A program made the position numbers and the translations under genes. Positions 33,802 through 41,794 of a DNA stretch of 64,000 nucleotides are shown here, one piece after another. The notes under the pieces are model-generated. The model was not told the DNA's origin, did not search any database, and saw nothing but the letters and a program-made list of their open reading frames with translations. Positions within the stretch are counted from its first letter, which is position 1. Every line of letters begins with the position of its first letter. The stretch comes from Arthrobacter psychrolactophilus (GTDB lineage: Bacteria; Actinomycetota; Actinomycetes; Actinomycetales; Micrococcaceae), in the NCBI RefSeq assembly GCF_003219795.1, contig NZ_QJVC01000012.1, forward strand, positions 26,669-90,668, read 5' to 3'.

Positions 33802-35103
33802 TCATTGTTTGGGTGCCGGAGTGAATTCGTGGTCCAAGGCGACAGACACGGCTGTAAAAATTCGGGTGGCAGGGTCCATGCAGGGAAGTGTCTGCACCGT
33901 ATCCGGAAGGGTCTTCGACTCGTCACACGCGCCGGAGGGGATGTCACTGTTGGCCAGCACCACCACGGTGATGTCGGTGTCAGTGTCATAGAATACCGAG
34001 GTGTTGTAGCCGGGCAGCTCACCGGTGTGTCCCACCCAGCCAGCAATGCAGCCCACTGCGAGACCATAGCCGCCTCCGTCAGGGAAGGAGGACAAGCGGT
34101 CGATCTGCGCTTCGCTGTTCAGCAAACCCTGCCCGGTGCCCAGTGCCCGTCCGTAGACCAGGAGGTCATCCACAGTGGAAACCATCTGTCCGGCAGTCCA
34201 GGCCCACGTGGGGTTCCAGCCGCTGGTGTTGACGGGCGTCGCGTCGCCTTCGGCGGTGCCCTGCAAGGTGAAGCCCTGGGCATGCGGAACCGGGTACGGA
34301 TCACTGCCGCCGGGCATGGAGGTGGCATCTAGGCCAAGTGGGGCGAGGATCAGTTCATCCAACACCTGCTCAAAGGGCTTGCTCGTGACCTTTTCCACTA
34401 CTCTGCCCAACAAGATGAAGTTCGTATTGGAGTAGTTGAACTGCTCCCCCGGCGCGAACAGTGGTGGCAGGGCAAGACCGGTGGCTAGCAGCTGATCCGG
34501 TGTCCACGTCTTGGTTGGATCGCTGAACAGCTCGTCCATGAATTTCTCGTCCAAGGTGTAGCTGGCAATGCCGCTCGTCATGTTCAAGAGCATGCGCACC
34601 GTGATGGCCGCACCGTTGGGCACCTCGGGCACGTAGTTGGCAATGGGATCGTCCAGTTCCAGCTGCCCGTCCTGCACCAACTGTTGAACAACGGTGCCCG
34701 TGAAAGTTTTGGTGACAGATCCAACGCGCTGATACACCCCGGTGGTCATCGGTGTCTTGGTCGCCGGATCCGCCAGTCCGTACGACTTTTGCCAGGTGCC
34801 CCCAGGGCTGCGTACCGCGACGACGGCCCCCTCACTGGCGGCATCGACGAAGCCCTGGGCGGCAGCAGCCTCCAATTTATCGGATTCGGCCGACGGCAGA
34901 ACTTCCTTCGCTGCCTGGCTGAACTGACGGGCGACGACGGCACCCGGGTCAGCCACGCAGGCTGCGGTTCCCGACGAGGCAGGGGCCGCCGAAGGCGATA
35001 TTGTTGGGCCGGGTGCCTTTGAGGGTGCGCCGACACAAGCGGTCAACAAGGATAGCAGCCCCGCCGTGGCGAGCGCGGTGGCAAGGCGAGTTTGAATTCT
35101 CAT
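33802..35103 (-). CDS. serine hydrolase lipoprotein (beta-lactamase class C/D,D-peptidase family)
   Basis: A 433-residue lipoprotein with lipobox LLTAC23 and a complete catalytic set: S129-V-T-K132, Y224-S-N226 and H359-T-G361. It is probably a D,D-carboxypeptidase, esterase or beta-lactamase-like enzyme at the outer face of the membrane. GGAG lies 5 nt before the ATG at 35103; the open frame runs 42 codons further without family similarity. It is the intact paralogue of the pseudoenzyme downstream of the two-component genes. A GACCTAGGTC site lies 68 bp upstream of the start. Confidence 0.92.
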   Translation of the reverse strand: MRIQTRLATALATAGLLSLLTACVGAPSKAPGPTISPSAAPASSGTAACVADPGAVVARQFSQAAKEVLPSAESDKLEAAAAQGFVDAASEGAVVAVRSPGGTWQKSYGLADPATKTPMTTGVYQRVGSVTKTFTGTVVQQLVQDGQLELDDPIANYVPEVPNGAAITVRMLLNMTSGIASYTLDEKFMDELFSDPTKTWTPDQLLATGLALPPLFAPGEQFNYSNTNFILLGRVVEKVTSKPFEQVLDELILAPLGLDATSMPGGSDPYPVPHAQGFTLQGTAEGDATPVNTSGWNPTWAWTAGQMVSTVDDLLVYGRALGTGQGLLNSEAQIDRLSSFPDGGGYGLAVGCIAGWVGHTGELPGYNTSVFYDTDTDITVVVLANSDIPSGACDESKTLPDTVQTLPCMDPATRIFTAVSVALDHEFTPAPKQ

Positions 35104-35170
35104 GAGCACTCCATTCTGAGCAGACATGTGCCCAAAACCATTGTTCCCGGCACCCGGCCGTTCAACCATA

Positions 35171-35185
35171 GACCTAGGTCCCCAC
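35171..35185 (-). promoter_or_regulatory. putative operator of the envelope regulon (site 2)
   Basis: GACCTAGGTCCCCAC, with the perfect 10-bp palindrome GACCTAGGTC, lies 68 bp before the serine hydrolase start, in the same orientation relative to its gene as the other two copies. Confidence 0.55.
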
Positions 35186-35221
35186 AGCTGCTCTGCAGCA
35201 ACTTTTCTACTTTCCGTCAGG

Positions 35222-35267
35222 AACTCCACGGCACCCGCGTGTTGAAACGAGCGGGTGCCGTGGAGTT
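35222..35267. terminator. terminator after the surface-protein gene
   Basis: A perfect 17-bp stem (35222-35238 with 35251-35267) with a 12-nt loop lies 14 nt after the stop of the LAxTG protein gene. The T-run is better on the plus strand, so it may act in both directions. Confidence 0.7.
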
Positions 35268-35280
35268 TTGCAGCACCGGG

Positions 35281-37098
35281 TTAGGAGCTCCGCGCTTCAT
35301 CGCGTCGCCGCACGATGATCATAAGGAACAAGCCGGCAAAGAGTCCGGCCCCTCCCAGGACCGCAACGCCGCCGATCAGCGCTGAGCTACTTCCGGTCAC
35401 AGCCAAGCTGTCGGAATGAGCTTCCGTTCCTGCGGGCTTGACCTCACCCAACGGTGTCTTGTTCTCGATCACCGGCGCCTCCTTGACGATCACCGGGACC
35501 TTCACATCGGTCACCGGGGCCGGAGGCAGTGCCCCGCCGTACTCGTGCTCTTGCAGGGGAACGTTTTCCGAGCTCACCCGGCCTTGATTGCTTGGATCGG
35601 GAAAGGTGACAGTGGAACTTGTCGAGCGGAAGTACTGGCCCGCGTATTCAAAGAAGAACTCTCCACTGACCTGCTGATATGCGGGTGTGAAGAACGCGTT
35701 CACCGTTTTTCTGGGCGGAACGGGCAATGTGTACGTGGTGGACTTGGCTGTCGTCACCGTTGTCGAAATCCCGTAGGTAAGGCTCAGTGATGTCTGAACC
35801 TTCGCCCATGGTGCCGATGCCTCGAACAGCACACCCACGGTCGTGGACATCGAGTTGGTGGCCGCCCGCGAGTCCGTGTAGATAAAGCTCATACTGCCAG
35901 GCAGCTCGTAATCCACATTTTGCTGGGACCCCATGGACGTCTTGACACCATCAACGGCGGTCGGCAATCCCTTGGGAAAATAAATGCACTCCGCATCCGT
36001 TGAGGTGCAACCCTTGCTCAGGTATTCAGCGGCCTGTGCGGGATCTGTAAGTGTCGTGTACTGGCGCACACCAACGTTAAACGTGGCCTCCCAGTCACCG
36101 CGGCCCGAGACATTTGCCCCCGACCAGTCACACGTGTAGGGGCTGAATTTCACGATCTTTCCCGGTTGGATGCCAGCGGTGATCTGTTCTTGCGTCGGGT
36201 TGGGGTTGCCTTGGTAGATGTCGCAGGCCGCGTCTCGCTCATAACGGCTCGCGCTCTGGTTCTGGGACTTTCCCGCCACCCAGAACTGTGTGTCGAATCC
36301 GTCTTCAACGATGTGGTAGCTGAAGTCGGTTCGAGCCAGCTTCAGGGAATCGTTGCCCTCGGTCGGGCGCATGAAGGCGGCGAAGTGGGTGGATGCCCCG
36401 CTGGCTACTGTGTCGGGGGTAGCGTCTGCTGTGCGCAGCTGCCCATTGACAATGAGGTGCTTATTGCCAGAACTGAATACCCCGTCTTTAAGCGACAACG
36501 CATGATCGTCAGTGGACACGGCGGTGACCACACCGCGGGCAGTGGCCACTATTTGGGGCATCACATCAAAATCGACGAAATAGCCGTGCACACTCACTTC
36601 GTGCGCCGCGGCACACTTATAGGGCGACTTATACTCCACATCGGTGATCAGAACCGGATTGCCAGCAGCATCATCTTTGTAGACGTTGCACACGAAGTCA
36701 TATTCGTTACCCCTGGGGGTCAGGCTTGGGTGACCGAACCAGGCGTCTCCACGCACAGTGTATTTAGTAGGTGCACCAAACTCTGCAATCCTATAGCTAA
36801 ACTTTCCTTCGGCAATCTTCGGCCCCGTTGTCTGCCAATCATCCATGCCACCAACGGGAATATTCGTTGCAGGAAAGTCTGTTCCGCGTTCGCTCAGTTC
36901 GTAGCTGCCATCGATTAAGGACAGGTTGCCCTGGACCGAGACCGTGCCATCAACCCTGTAGTCGGCCGCAGCCTGTGCCGCAGACGGAACCAAGACCATG
37001 CCGGCGGTGAGCACCAGTGTTGAGAGAACGGCCAGAGCGACTGGTCGTGGCCGCAGCCCATGGAAATTAGGGGATTGTCGTCGTCGATAATTTGTCAT
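35281..37098 (-). CDS. LAxTG-anchored surface protein with repeated beta domain and aerolysin-like region
   Basis: A secreted protein of about 605 residues: signal peptide ending near SAAQAAA, a cell-wall sorting signal LAVTG (about 565-569), a hydrophobic helix and RRR, typical of class E sortase substrates. The N-terminal half has two related modules, each with FSY(R/H)I, a Cys in CNVY/CDIY and SPY-K/T-C. The region around STTVGVLFEASAPWAKV, then SLSLTYGISTTVTTAKSTTY and PVPPRKTVNAFF, resembles the strand-hairpin-strand of aerolysin/ETX-MTX2 proteins. The sorting call is strong; the pore-former resemblance is by eye. Its promoter has a third GACCTAGGTC site. Confidence 0.8.
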   Translation of the reverse strand: MTNYRRRQSPNFHGLRPRPVALAVLSTLVLTAGMVLVPSAAQAAADYRVDGTVSVQGNLSLIDGSYELSERGTDFPATNIPVGGMDDWQTTGPKIAEGKFSYRIAEFGAPTKYTVRGDAWFGHPSLTPRGNEYDFVCNVYKDDAAGNPVLITDVEYKSPYKCAAAHEVSVHGYFVDFDVMPQIVATARGVVTAVSTDDHALSLKDGVFSSGNKHLIVNGQLRTADATPDTVASGASTHFAAFMRPTEGNDSLKLARTDFSYHIVEDGFDTQFWVAGKSQNQSASRYERDAACDIYQGNPNPTQEQITAGIQPGKIVKFSPYTCDWSGANVSGRGDWEATFNVGVRQYTTLTDPAQAAEYLSKGCTSTDAECIYFPKGLPTAVDGVKTSMGSQQNVDYELPGSMSFIYTDSRAATNSMSTTVGVLFEASAPWAKVQTSLSLTYGISTTVTTAKSTTYTLPVPPRKTVNAFFTPAYQQVSGEFFFEYAGQYFRSTSSTVTFPDPSNQGRVSSENVPLQEHEYGGALPPAPVTDVKVPVIVKEAPVIENKTPLGEVKPAGTEAHSDSLAVTGSSSALIGGVAVLGGAGLFAGLFLMIIVRRRDEARSS

Positions 37099-37137
37099 GT
37101 CACCCACGCTAACGATGACCCTGACACTGCCGGAAGA

Positions 37138-37152
37138 GACCTAGGTCGCCAC
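37138..37152 (-). promoter_or_regulatory. putative operator of the envelope regulon (site 3)
   Basis: GACCTAGGTCGCCAC lies 40 bp upstream of the surface-protein start. On the minus strand a weak TTCCGG, 18 nt, TAGCGT promoter follows immediately, as at site 1. Confidence 0.55.
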
Positions 37153-37347
37153 TGTGCCGCGCCCATCCTCGCAGCTCGCCCCGCCTCACCCCGCTTATCT
37201 ATGCGGCACAAGAACTCGGGCGGGCGTGCAACTACTGCGGCATAAATGCGGAGGAACGGGTGCTATACGCGGCTCAACAACCAACGTGCTAGCCGCCATT
37301 CACCCGAGGGCGGTACCGCCCTCGGCAAGGGCGGCCGCCACGGAGTT

Positions 37348-38085
37348 TTAGCCCCACTCCTCCGAGCGGACCAGGATGGCGCCGGAATCGGGGCACATCA
37401 CGATGGTTTCGGGGCTGATCTTCTTGATGTCGGCCAGGTCGCCAGCGCTGAGCTGCATGCCCGAACCTTCGGACTTGCCGTGGAAGAGTCGCGCCGCGCC
37501 CACGCCGTACTTGGCCAGCGCACGGTCATAGATGGCCATGAGCTCCGGGGCGAAGGTGGCTACAAGTGCATTGCGCTCCACGAGAATCGCGTCGCGTTCC
37601 ATCTTCAAGGCGCCCAACTGGCTACGCACCTCATCGAGCACCTCGTCGAGCACGCTCTGCATCTGCGCAACGAGTTCGCGTTCGCTCTGCGCCTTGGCCG
37701 TGGCGGTTTCGAAGGCGTCCATGGCTTCCAGCTCAACGTCTTCCAGATCGCTGCGACGCTTCGTGAGCGACTCAATCTCGCTCTGCAGGGCCATGAGGTC
37801 CTTGGACAGACCCGTGCCGCTGTTAAGCTTGGCCTCGTCGCGCTCGATGCGAGCCACGACGGCGGCCACGTCATCTTCGCTCTTGGTCAGGGCGCGCTGA
37901 GCGTCGCTTACGGCGGTGTCGAGCACCACCAGATCGCTCTTGGCGACCGTGAGTCCAGAGTGCAGATCCGGCAGTCGCGGATCTTCCTTCAGGGCCTTAG
38001 CCTGGACATCGAGTCCCCGTAGTTTGCCGTCCAAAACCGCTACGTCCAGCAAGCGCATCTGCTCGCTTGGGTCTGCCTTAGCCAT
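37348..38085 (-). CDS. coiled-coil protein of the C4-type zinc ribbon family, zinc site degenerate
   Basis: A 245-residue protein with a long antiparallel coiled coil (about residues 20-180) and a C-terminal domain of the CT398/zf-RING_7 family. In that family two CxxC knuckles bind zinc; here the first reads SEGSGMQLSAGDL with no Cys and the second MCPDSGAILVR with only one, so zinc binding is unlikely. AGGAGG sits 7 nt before the ATG. It lies 48 nt downstream of the Nif3-like gene, a frequent pairing in Actinobacteria. It may act as a nucleic-acid or chaperone-like adaptor; function is unknown. Confidence 0.85.
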   Translation of the reverse strand: MAKADPSEQMRLLDVAVLDGKLRGLDVQAKALKEDPRLPDLHSGLTVAKSDLVVLDTAVSDAQRALTKSEDDVAAVVARIERDEAKLNSGTGLSKDLMALQSEIESLTKRRSDLEDVELEAMDAFETATAKAQSERELVAQMQSVLDEVLDEVRSQLGALKMERDAILVERNALVATFAPELMAIYDRALAKYGVGAARLFHGKSEGSGMQLSAGDLADIKKISPETIVMCPDSGAILVRSEEWG

Positions 38086-38133
38086 GTAAGTCCTCCTGCT
38101 GCATATTAAATAATGAGTTTCCTCTAGGTAAGC

Positions 38134-39186
38134 CTAGTTGCCGGGCGTGAGAATAAAATCCCACGGATCCGTATTGAGCGAACTGACGACCAGTTCAGCG
38201 TCAAATCCCTGATCGCTCAGGACGTTTCCCAAAGCCTTGGCCGCAGCGGGCAGCCACAGCCATTCGCTGGCAAAGTGCGACATATCGATCAGATAGGGGC
38301 GCCCATCAAGCCTGGCCTCACGGGCCTCCGACGCCGGGTGATGGCGAAGATCCGCTGTGATGAACACGTCAGCATCTGTTGCCCGAACTGCCGCAAAAAG
38401 GCTGTCCCCGGCGCCACCGCAGACGGCGACCTTGCGCACGAGAGCGTCCCGGTCCCCCGCCACTCGCACACCACCGGCAACGGCGGGCAGGCTCATGAAG
38501 ATCCGGGCGGCTAGATCGCCGAGCTTTTCCACGCCGGGGAGCAAGCCGACCCGGCCGATGCCTTCCTCGATCAGCCCATGCGGCGCGGGCGTGAGTGGTT
38601 GCGCATCGCTGAGTCCCAAAACATCGGCGAGTACATCGGAGACACCACCCACAGCGCTGTCGCCGTTGGTATGGACGGTCAACAACGCACAGCCGCCCTC
38701 GATGAGACGGTGCACAACACGCCCCTTAGCGGACGTTGCCGCGACGGAGTTGACGCCTTTGAGTAGCAGCGGGTGATGGGTGATGAGCAGTTGGGCGCCC
38801 CATTCGAGTGCCTCCTCAACCACCTCGATCGTGGGGTCCACGGCAAACATGATGCGGTTCACGGCAGCATCGGGCCGACCCACCACGAGTCCGACGCGAT
38901 CCCAGTCCTCTGCCAGCGATTCGGGCCAGAGTTCCTCCACAGCCACGAGCACCTCGGACAGCACGGGGGTTTCTGGGGCTTCCGCGGCAAAGTCAGCCTC
39001 GTCCTCAGGGGAAAGCTCGACGGCGTCCCCCGCCTCCGTCTCTAGCTCTGTTGCGTCGTCGCTTGCGTCGCTGGCTTCCTCGTCAGTAACCCCAAAATCT
39101 TCGGTCTGTGCCGGTGAAGTGTCGGCGCCGGGGGCAACCGGTCCAGTCACGCCGTCGGACATGGGGAAAGTTGGTTCCTTGCTCAT
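38134..39186 (-). CDS. Nif3-like dinuclear metal centre hexameric protein
   Basis: A 350-residue NIF3/YbgI/GTP cyclohydrolase I type 2 family protein. Metal-ligand motifs are visible: ITHHPLLLKG, VHTNGDSAVGG and the late MSHFASE. The first 80 or so residues are an added, strongly acidic and apparently disordered segment absent from typical family members. TAAGGT is 6 nt before the ATG, compatible with leaderless initiation. The cellular reaction is not established for this family. It is probably co-transcribed with the zinc-ribbon-like gene. Confidence 0.92.
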   Translation of the reverse strand: MSKEPTFPMSDGVTGPVAPGADTSPAQTEDFGVTDEEASDASDDATELETEAGDAVELSPEDEADFAAEAPETPVLSEVLVAVEELWPESLAEDWDRVGLVVGRPDAAVNRIMFAVDPTIEVVEEALEWGAQLLITHHPLLLKGVNSVAATSAKGRVVHRLIEGGCALLTVHTNGDSAVGGVSDVLADVLGLSDAQPLTPAPHGLIEEGIGRVGLLPGVEKLGDLAARIFMSLPAVAGGVRVAGDRDALVRKVAVCGGAGDSLFAAVRATDADVFITADLRHHPASEAREARLDGRPYLIDMSHFASEWLWLPAAAKALGNVLSDQGFDAELVVSSLNTDPWDFILTPGN

Positions 39187-39275
39187 GTTTCTACCTTACG
39201 TCCGGCAAGCCCATCTGGAGGACCTGCAACACCGCAGCGGGAATGTTAGCGCCCCCAAATAGCTTATAAAGGACT

Positions 39276-39800
39276 ATGAAGACTTTTGTTTTAGGCGGAG
39301 GCTGCTTTTGGTGCCTCGATGCCGTGTATCAAATGACCCGCGGCGTGGAATCGGTCGTGTCCGGCTACACCGGCGGCGCGCTCCCCAACCCCACATATGA
39401 GCAAATCTGTACGGGGATGACCGGGCACGCCGAGGTGGTGGCCGTGACGTTCGACGAAAGCATCATCCCGGAGGAGATCATCTTGGACATGTTCTTCGTC
39501 CAGCATGACCCCACCACGTTGAACCGCCAAGGGCACGACGTCGGCACCCAGTACCGCTCTGTCATGTACTTTAGCGATGCAGAGCAGGAGACGGCCTTCC
39601 GGGCTGCCATTGAACGCAACCAGCCGCTGTGGGCCGATCCCATTGTCACGGAGGTGACGGCGCAGGAGAAGATTTACCCCGCCGAACACTACCACCAAGA
39701 CTTTTACGCCCAGCGCCCCGAGGTGGGGTATTGCCAGGTCATTATCAACCCAAAAATTGCAAAAGTTCGCAAACATTACGCGGCGTGGCTCACGGCCTAG
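39276..39800 (+). CDS. msrA: peptide methionine-(S)-S-oxide reductase
   Basis: A 174-residue MsrA that repairs S-methionine sulfoxide in proteins. The catalytic motif GGGCFWC (Cys10, Cys13) is at the N-terminus, followed by SGYTGG, a conserved GHAEVV and the substrate-pocket HDPTTLNRQGHDVGTQYRS. The C-terminal part ends with no further conserved recycling Cys pair apart from the one in GYCQV. AAAGGA precedes the ATG. Divergent from the Nif3-like gene and monocistronic. Confidence 0.97.
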   Translation: MKTFVLGGGCFWCLDAVYQMTRGVESVVSGYTGGALPNPTYEQICTGMTGHAEVVAVTFDESIIPEEIILDMFFVQHDPTTLNRQGHDVGTQYRSVMYFSDAEQETAFRAAIERNQPLWADPIVTEVTAQEKIYPAEHYHQDFYAQRPEVGYCQVIINPKIAKVRKHYAAWLTA

Positions 39801-39935
39801 AACCCTGCAATTGGACTCGCTACGCTGACGGTAATGCACTGTCCCGCGCACGACGGCGAGCATGTTTGCGTACCGCGCAAATGACGCATCCGAGTCCGCA
39901 TCTACCGCTCCCTGCAACTCTTTAAGGACCTTTTC

Positions 39936-40871
39936 ATGGCTCGCATTTATGACAATGTCACCCAGCTCGTTGGTGGCACCCCCTTGGTTCGTCTGAACCG
40001 CTTGACCGAAGGCTTGGACGCCACGGTTGCCGTGAAGCTTGAGTTCTACAACCCGGCCAACAGCGTCAAGGACCGTATCGGTGTGGCCATTGTTGATGCA
40101 GCAGAAGCCTCCGGCGCCCTCAAGCCCGGCGGAACCATTGTTGAAGGCACCTCTGGCAATACCGGTATTGCCCTGGCCATGGTGGGTGCGGCTCGCGGAT
40201 ACAAGGTCATCTTGACCATGCCCGAGACCATGTCGACCGAACGCCGTGTCATGCTGCGCGCCTACGGTGCCGAGATCGTCCTGACCCCGGGTTCCGAGGG
40301 CATGCGTGGCGCCGTGGAAAAGGCGAAGGAAATTGTCGCCACGACCGAAAACTCCATCTGGGCCCAGCAGTTCGCCAACCCGGCCAATTCCGCCATCCAC
40401 CGTGCGACCACGGGTGAGGAAATCTGGGAAGACACCGACGGCGCCGTTGACATCTTCGTTGCCGGTGTTGGCACCGGCGGCACCATCACGGGTGCCGGCC
40501 AGCTGCTCAAGCAGCGCAAGCCCAGCGTTCAGGTGGTTGCTGTTGAGCCCATCGACTCCGCCATCCTCAACGGTGGCGCACCGGGCCCGCATAAGATCCA
40601 GGGCCTCGGCGCCAACTTCATCCCCGAGGTGCTCGACCAGAGCATCTACGACGAAGTTCTCGACGCTACCTTGGAAGATTCCGTCGCCACGGCCCGCGCC
40701 TTGGGTAACCAGGAAGGCATCCTCGGCGGTATCTCCGCCGGTGCAGCCGTCTGGGGCGCACTTGAACTGGCCAAGCGCCCCGAGAACGCCGGCAAGCTCA
40801 TCGTCGCCGTCGTCCCCGACTTCGGCGAACGCTACATCTCCACCGTCCTATACGACGATATCCGCGGCTAA
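39936..40871 (+). CDS. cysK: cysteine synthase A (O-acetylserine sulfhydrylase)
   Basis: A 311-residue PLP enzyme that makes cysteine from O-acetylserine and sulfide. The PLP lysine is K45 in NPANSVKDR; the phosphate- and substrate-binding segments [12 protein letters not shown] and [11 protein letters not shown] are intact. AAGGAC lies before the ATG. It is followed by a strong stem-loop and then cysE, so the two form one functional unit, possibly with attenuation between them. The first step (serine acetylation) is encoded downstream. Confidence 0.97.
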   Translation: MARIYDNVTQLVGGTPLVRLNRLTEGLDATVAVKLEFYNPANSVKDRIGVAIVDAAEASGALKPGGTIVEGTSGNTGIALAMVGAARGYKVILTMPETMSTERRVMLRAYGAEIVLTPGSEGMRGAVEKAKEIVATTENSIWAQQFANPANSAIHRATTGEEIWEDTDGAVDIFVAGVGTGGTITGAGQLLKQRKPSVQVVAVEPIDSAILNGGAPGPHKIQGLGANFIPEVLDQSIYDEVLDATLEDSVATARALGNQEGILGGISAGAAVWGALELAKRPENAGKLIVAVVPDFGERYISTVLYDDIRG

Positions 40872-40923
40872 TACCCGCCCGGGTCCACCGCATCATGGAC
40901 CCTTGATGCACGCTGGAATATTT

Positions 40924-40957
40924 CCCGCATCACTGACGCTCTTGTCAGTGATGCGGG
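40924..40957 (+). terminator. stem-loop between cysK and cysE
   Basis: A perfect 14-bp stem (40924-40937 with 40944-40957) with a 6-nt loop, then TCTTCTGGTTT. It may end the cysK transcript or reduce read-through to cysE. Confidence 0.75.
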
Positions 40958-41032
40958 TCTTCTGGTTTGCAGGAGATATAGCATTGAGAGCTACGCCGTA
41001 GATCAACTGCGGCGATCAACTGAAAGAAGTCT

Positions 41033-41620
41033 GTGGGATTTTTCGGCAGGATACGTGAAGACCTTGAATCTGCCCGGTCGCATGACCCGGCAGCCCGCGG
41101 TTCCATGGAGAACTTTTTCGTGTACTCCGGCATGCACGCCATCTGGATGCACCGCCTGACACACAAGATGTGGGCTAACCCCTCCCTGCGCTTTCCGGCC
41201 CGGGTGTTGTCGCAGCTGACACGGTTCGCGACCGGCATCGAGATTCACCCCGGTGCGACGATTGGCCGACGCTTTTTCATCGACCACGGCATGGGTGTTG
41301 TCATCGGTGAGACGGCCGAGATTGGCGACGACGTCATGATTTATCACGGGGTCACGCTGGGCGGCCGTTCCTTGGCGAAGACCAAGCGCCACCCCACGAT
41401 CGGTAACCGCGTCACGATAGGTTCCGGCGCCAAGGTTCTGGGTCCCATCACGATCGGCGACGATTCCGCCATCGGTGCGAACGCCGTCGTGGTCAAAGAT
41501 GCCCCGGCCAGGTCGATCCTGACGGGCATTCCCGCCAAGGTTCGCAGTCGGGATGCGAACAAGGAAATGGCTCCCGCCGTGGATCCCGCCGAATATATTG
41601 ACCCCGCCATGTGGATCTAG
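41033..41620 (+). CDS. cysE: serine O-acetyltransferase
   Basis: A 195-residue left-handed beta-helix acetyltransferase (EpsC/short CysE type). The hexapeptide repeats are evident from [20 protein letters not shown] to [18 protein letters not shown], including the catalytic His in [11 protein letters not shown]. It forms O-acetylserine for CysK. The start is GTG 41033 with AAAGAAG upstream. The C-terminus lacks the extended inhibitory tail typical of E. coli CysE but ends in isoleucine, as do CysE proteins that bind CysK. Confidence 0.96.
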   Translation: MGFFGRIREDLESARSHDPAARGSMENFFVYSGMHAIWMHRLTHKMWANPSLRFPARVLSQLTRFATGIEIHPGATIGRRFFIDHGMGVVIGETAEIGDDVMIYHGVTLGGRSLAKTKRHPTIGNRVTIGSGAKVLGPITIGDDSAIGANAVVVKDAPARSILTGIPAKVRSRDANKEMAPAVDPAEYIDPAMWI

Positions 41621-41650
41621 TTTTCAGCTAGCCACACGTGATTCCCGGTG

Positions 41651-41706
41651 GGGACGACGACGGCCAGTGACTTTCCCAAAGGAAGTCACCGGCCGTCGTC
41701 GTACCC
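41651..41706 (+). terminator. terminator after cysE
   Basis: A long stem-loop with outer arms containing ACGACGACGG and CCGTCGTCGT, between convergent cysE and gnd. It shares the CGACGG core with other terminators in the window. Confidence 0.75.
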
Positions 41707-41718
41707 TAAAGAATCTAT

Positions 41719-41776
41719 GTGGCAGTTACTACCGAAATTCAGCCAAATTCGGGCGAATTTTGGTAATAACTGCCAC
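41719..41776. terminator. second convergent stem-loop between cysE and gnd
   Basis: Two 22-nt arms (41719-41740 and 41755-41776) pair with one G-T wobble and one mismatch around a 14-nt loop. It is AT-richer than the preceding terminator and lies 18 nt from the gnd stop codon, so it probably serves gnd. Confidence 0.7.
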
Positions 41777-41794
41777 TCAGATGTGGGGAGGAGA

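Noticed and set aside
39291-40592. 433-codon minus-strand frame over msrA and cysK
   Set aside because: Antisense to two unmistakable enzymes and spans their intergenic terminator-free gap without a start signal.
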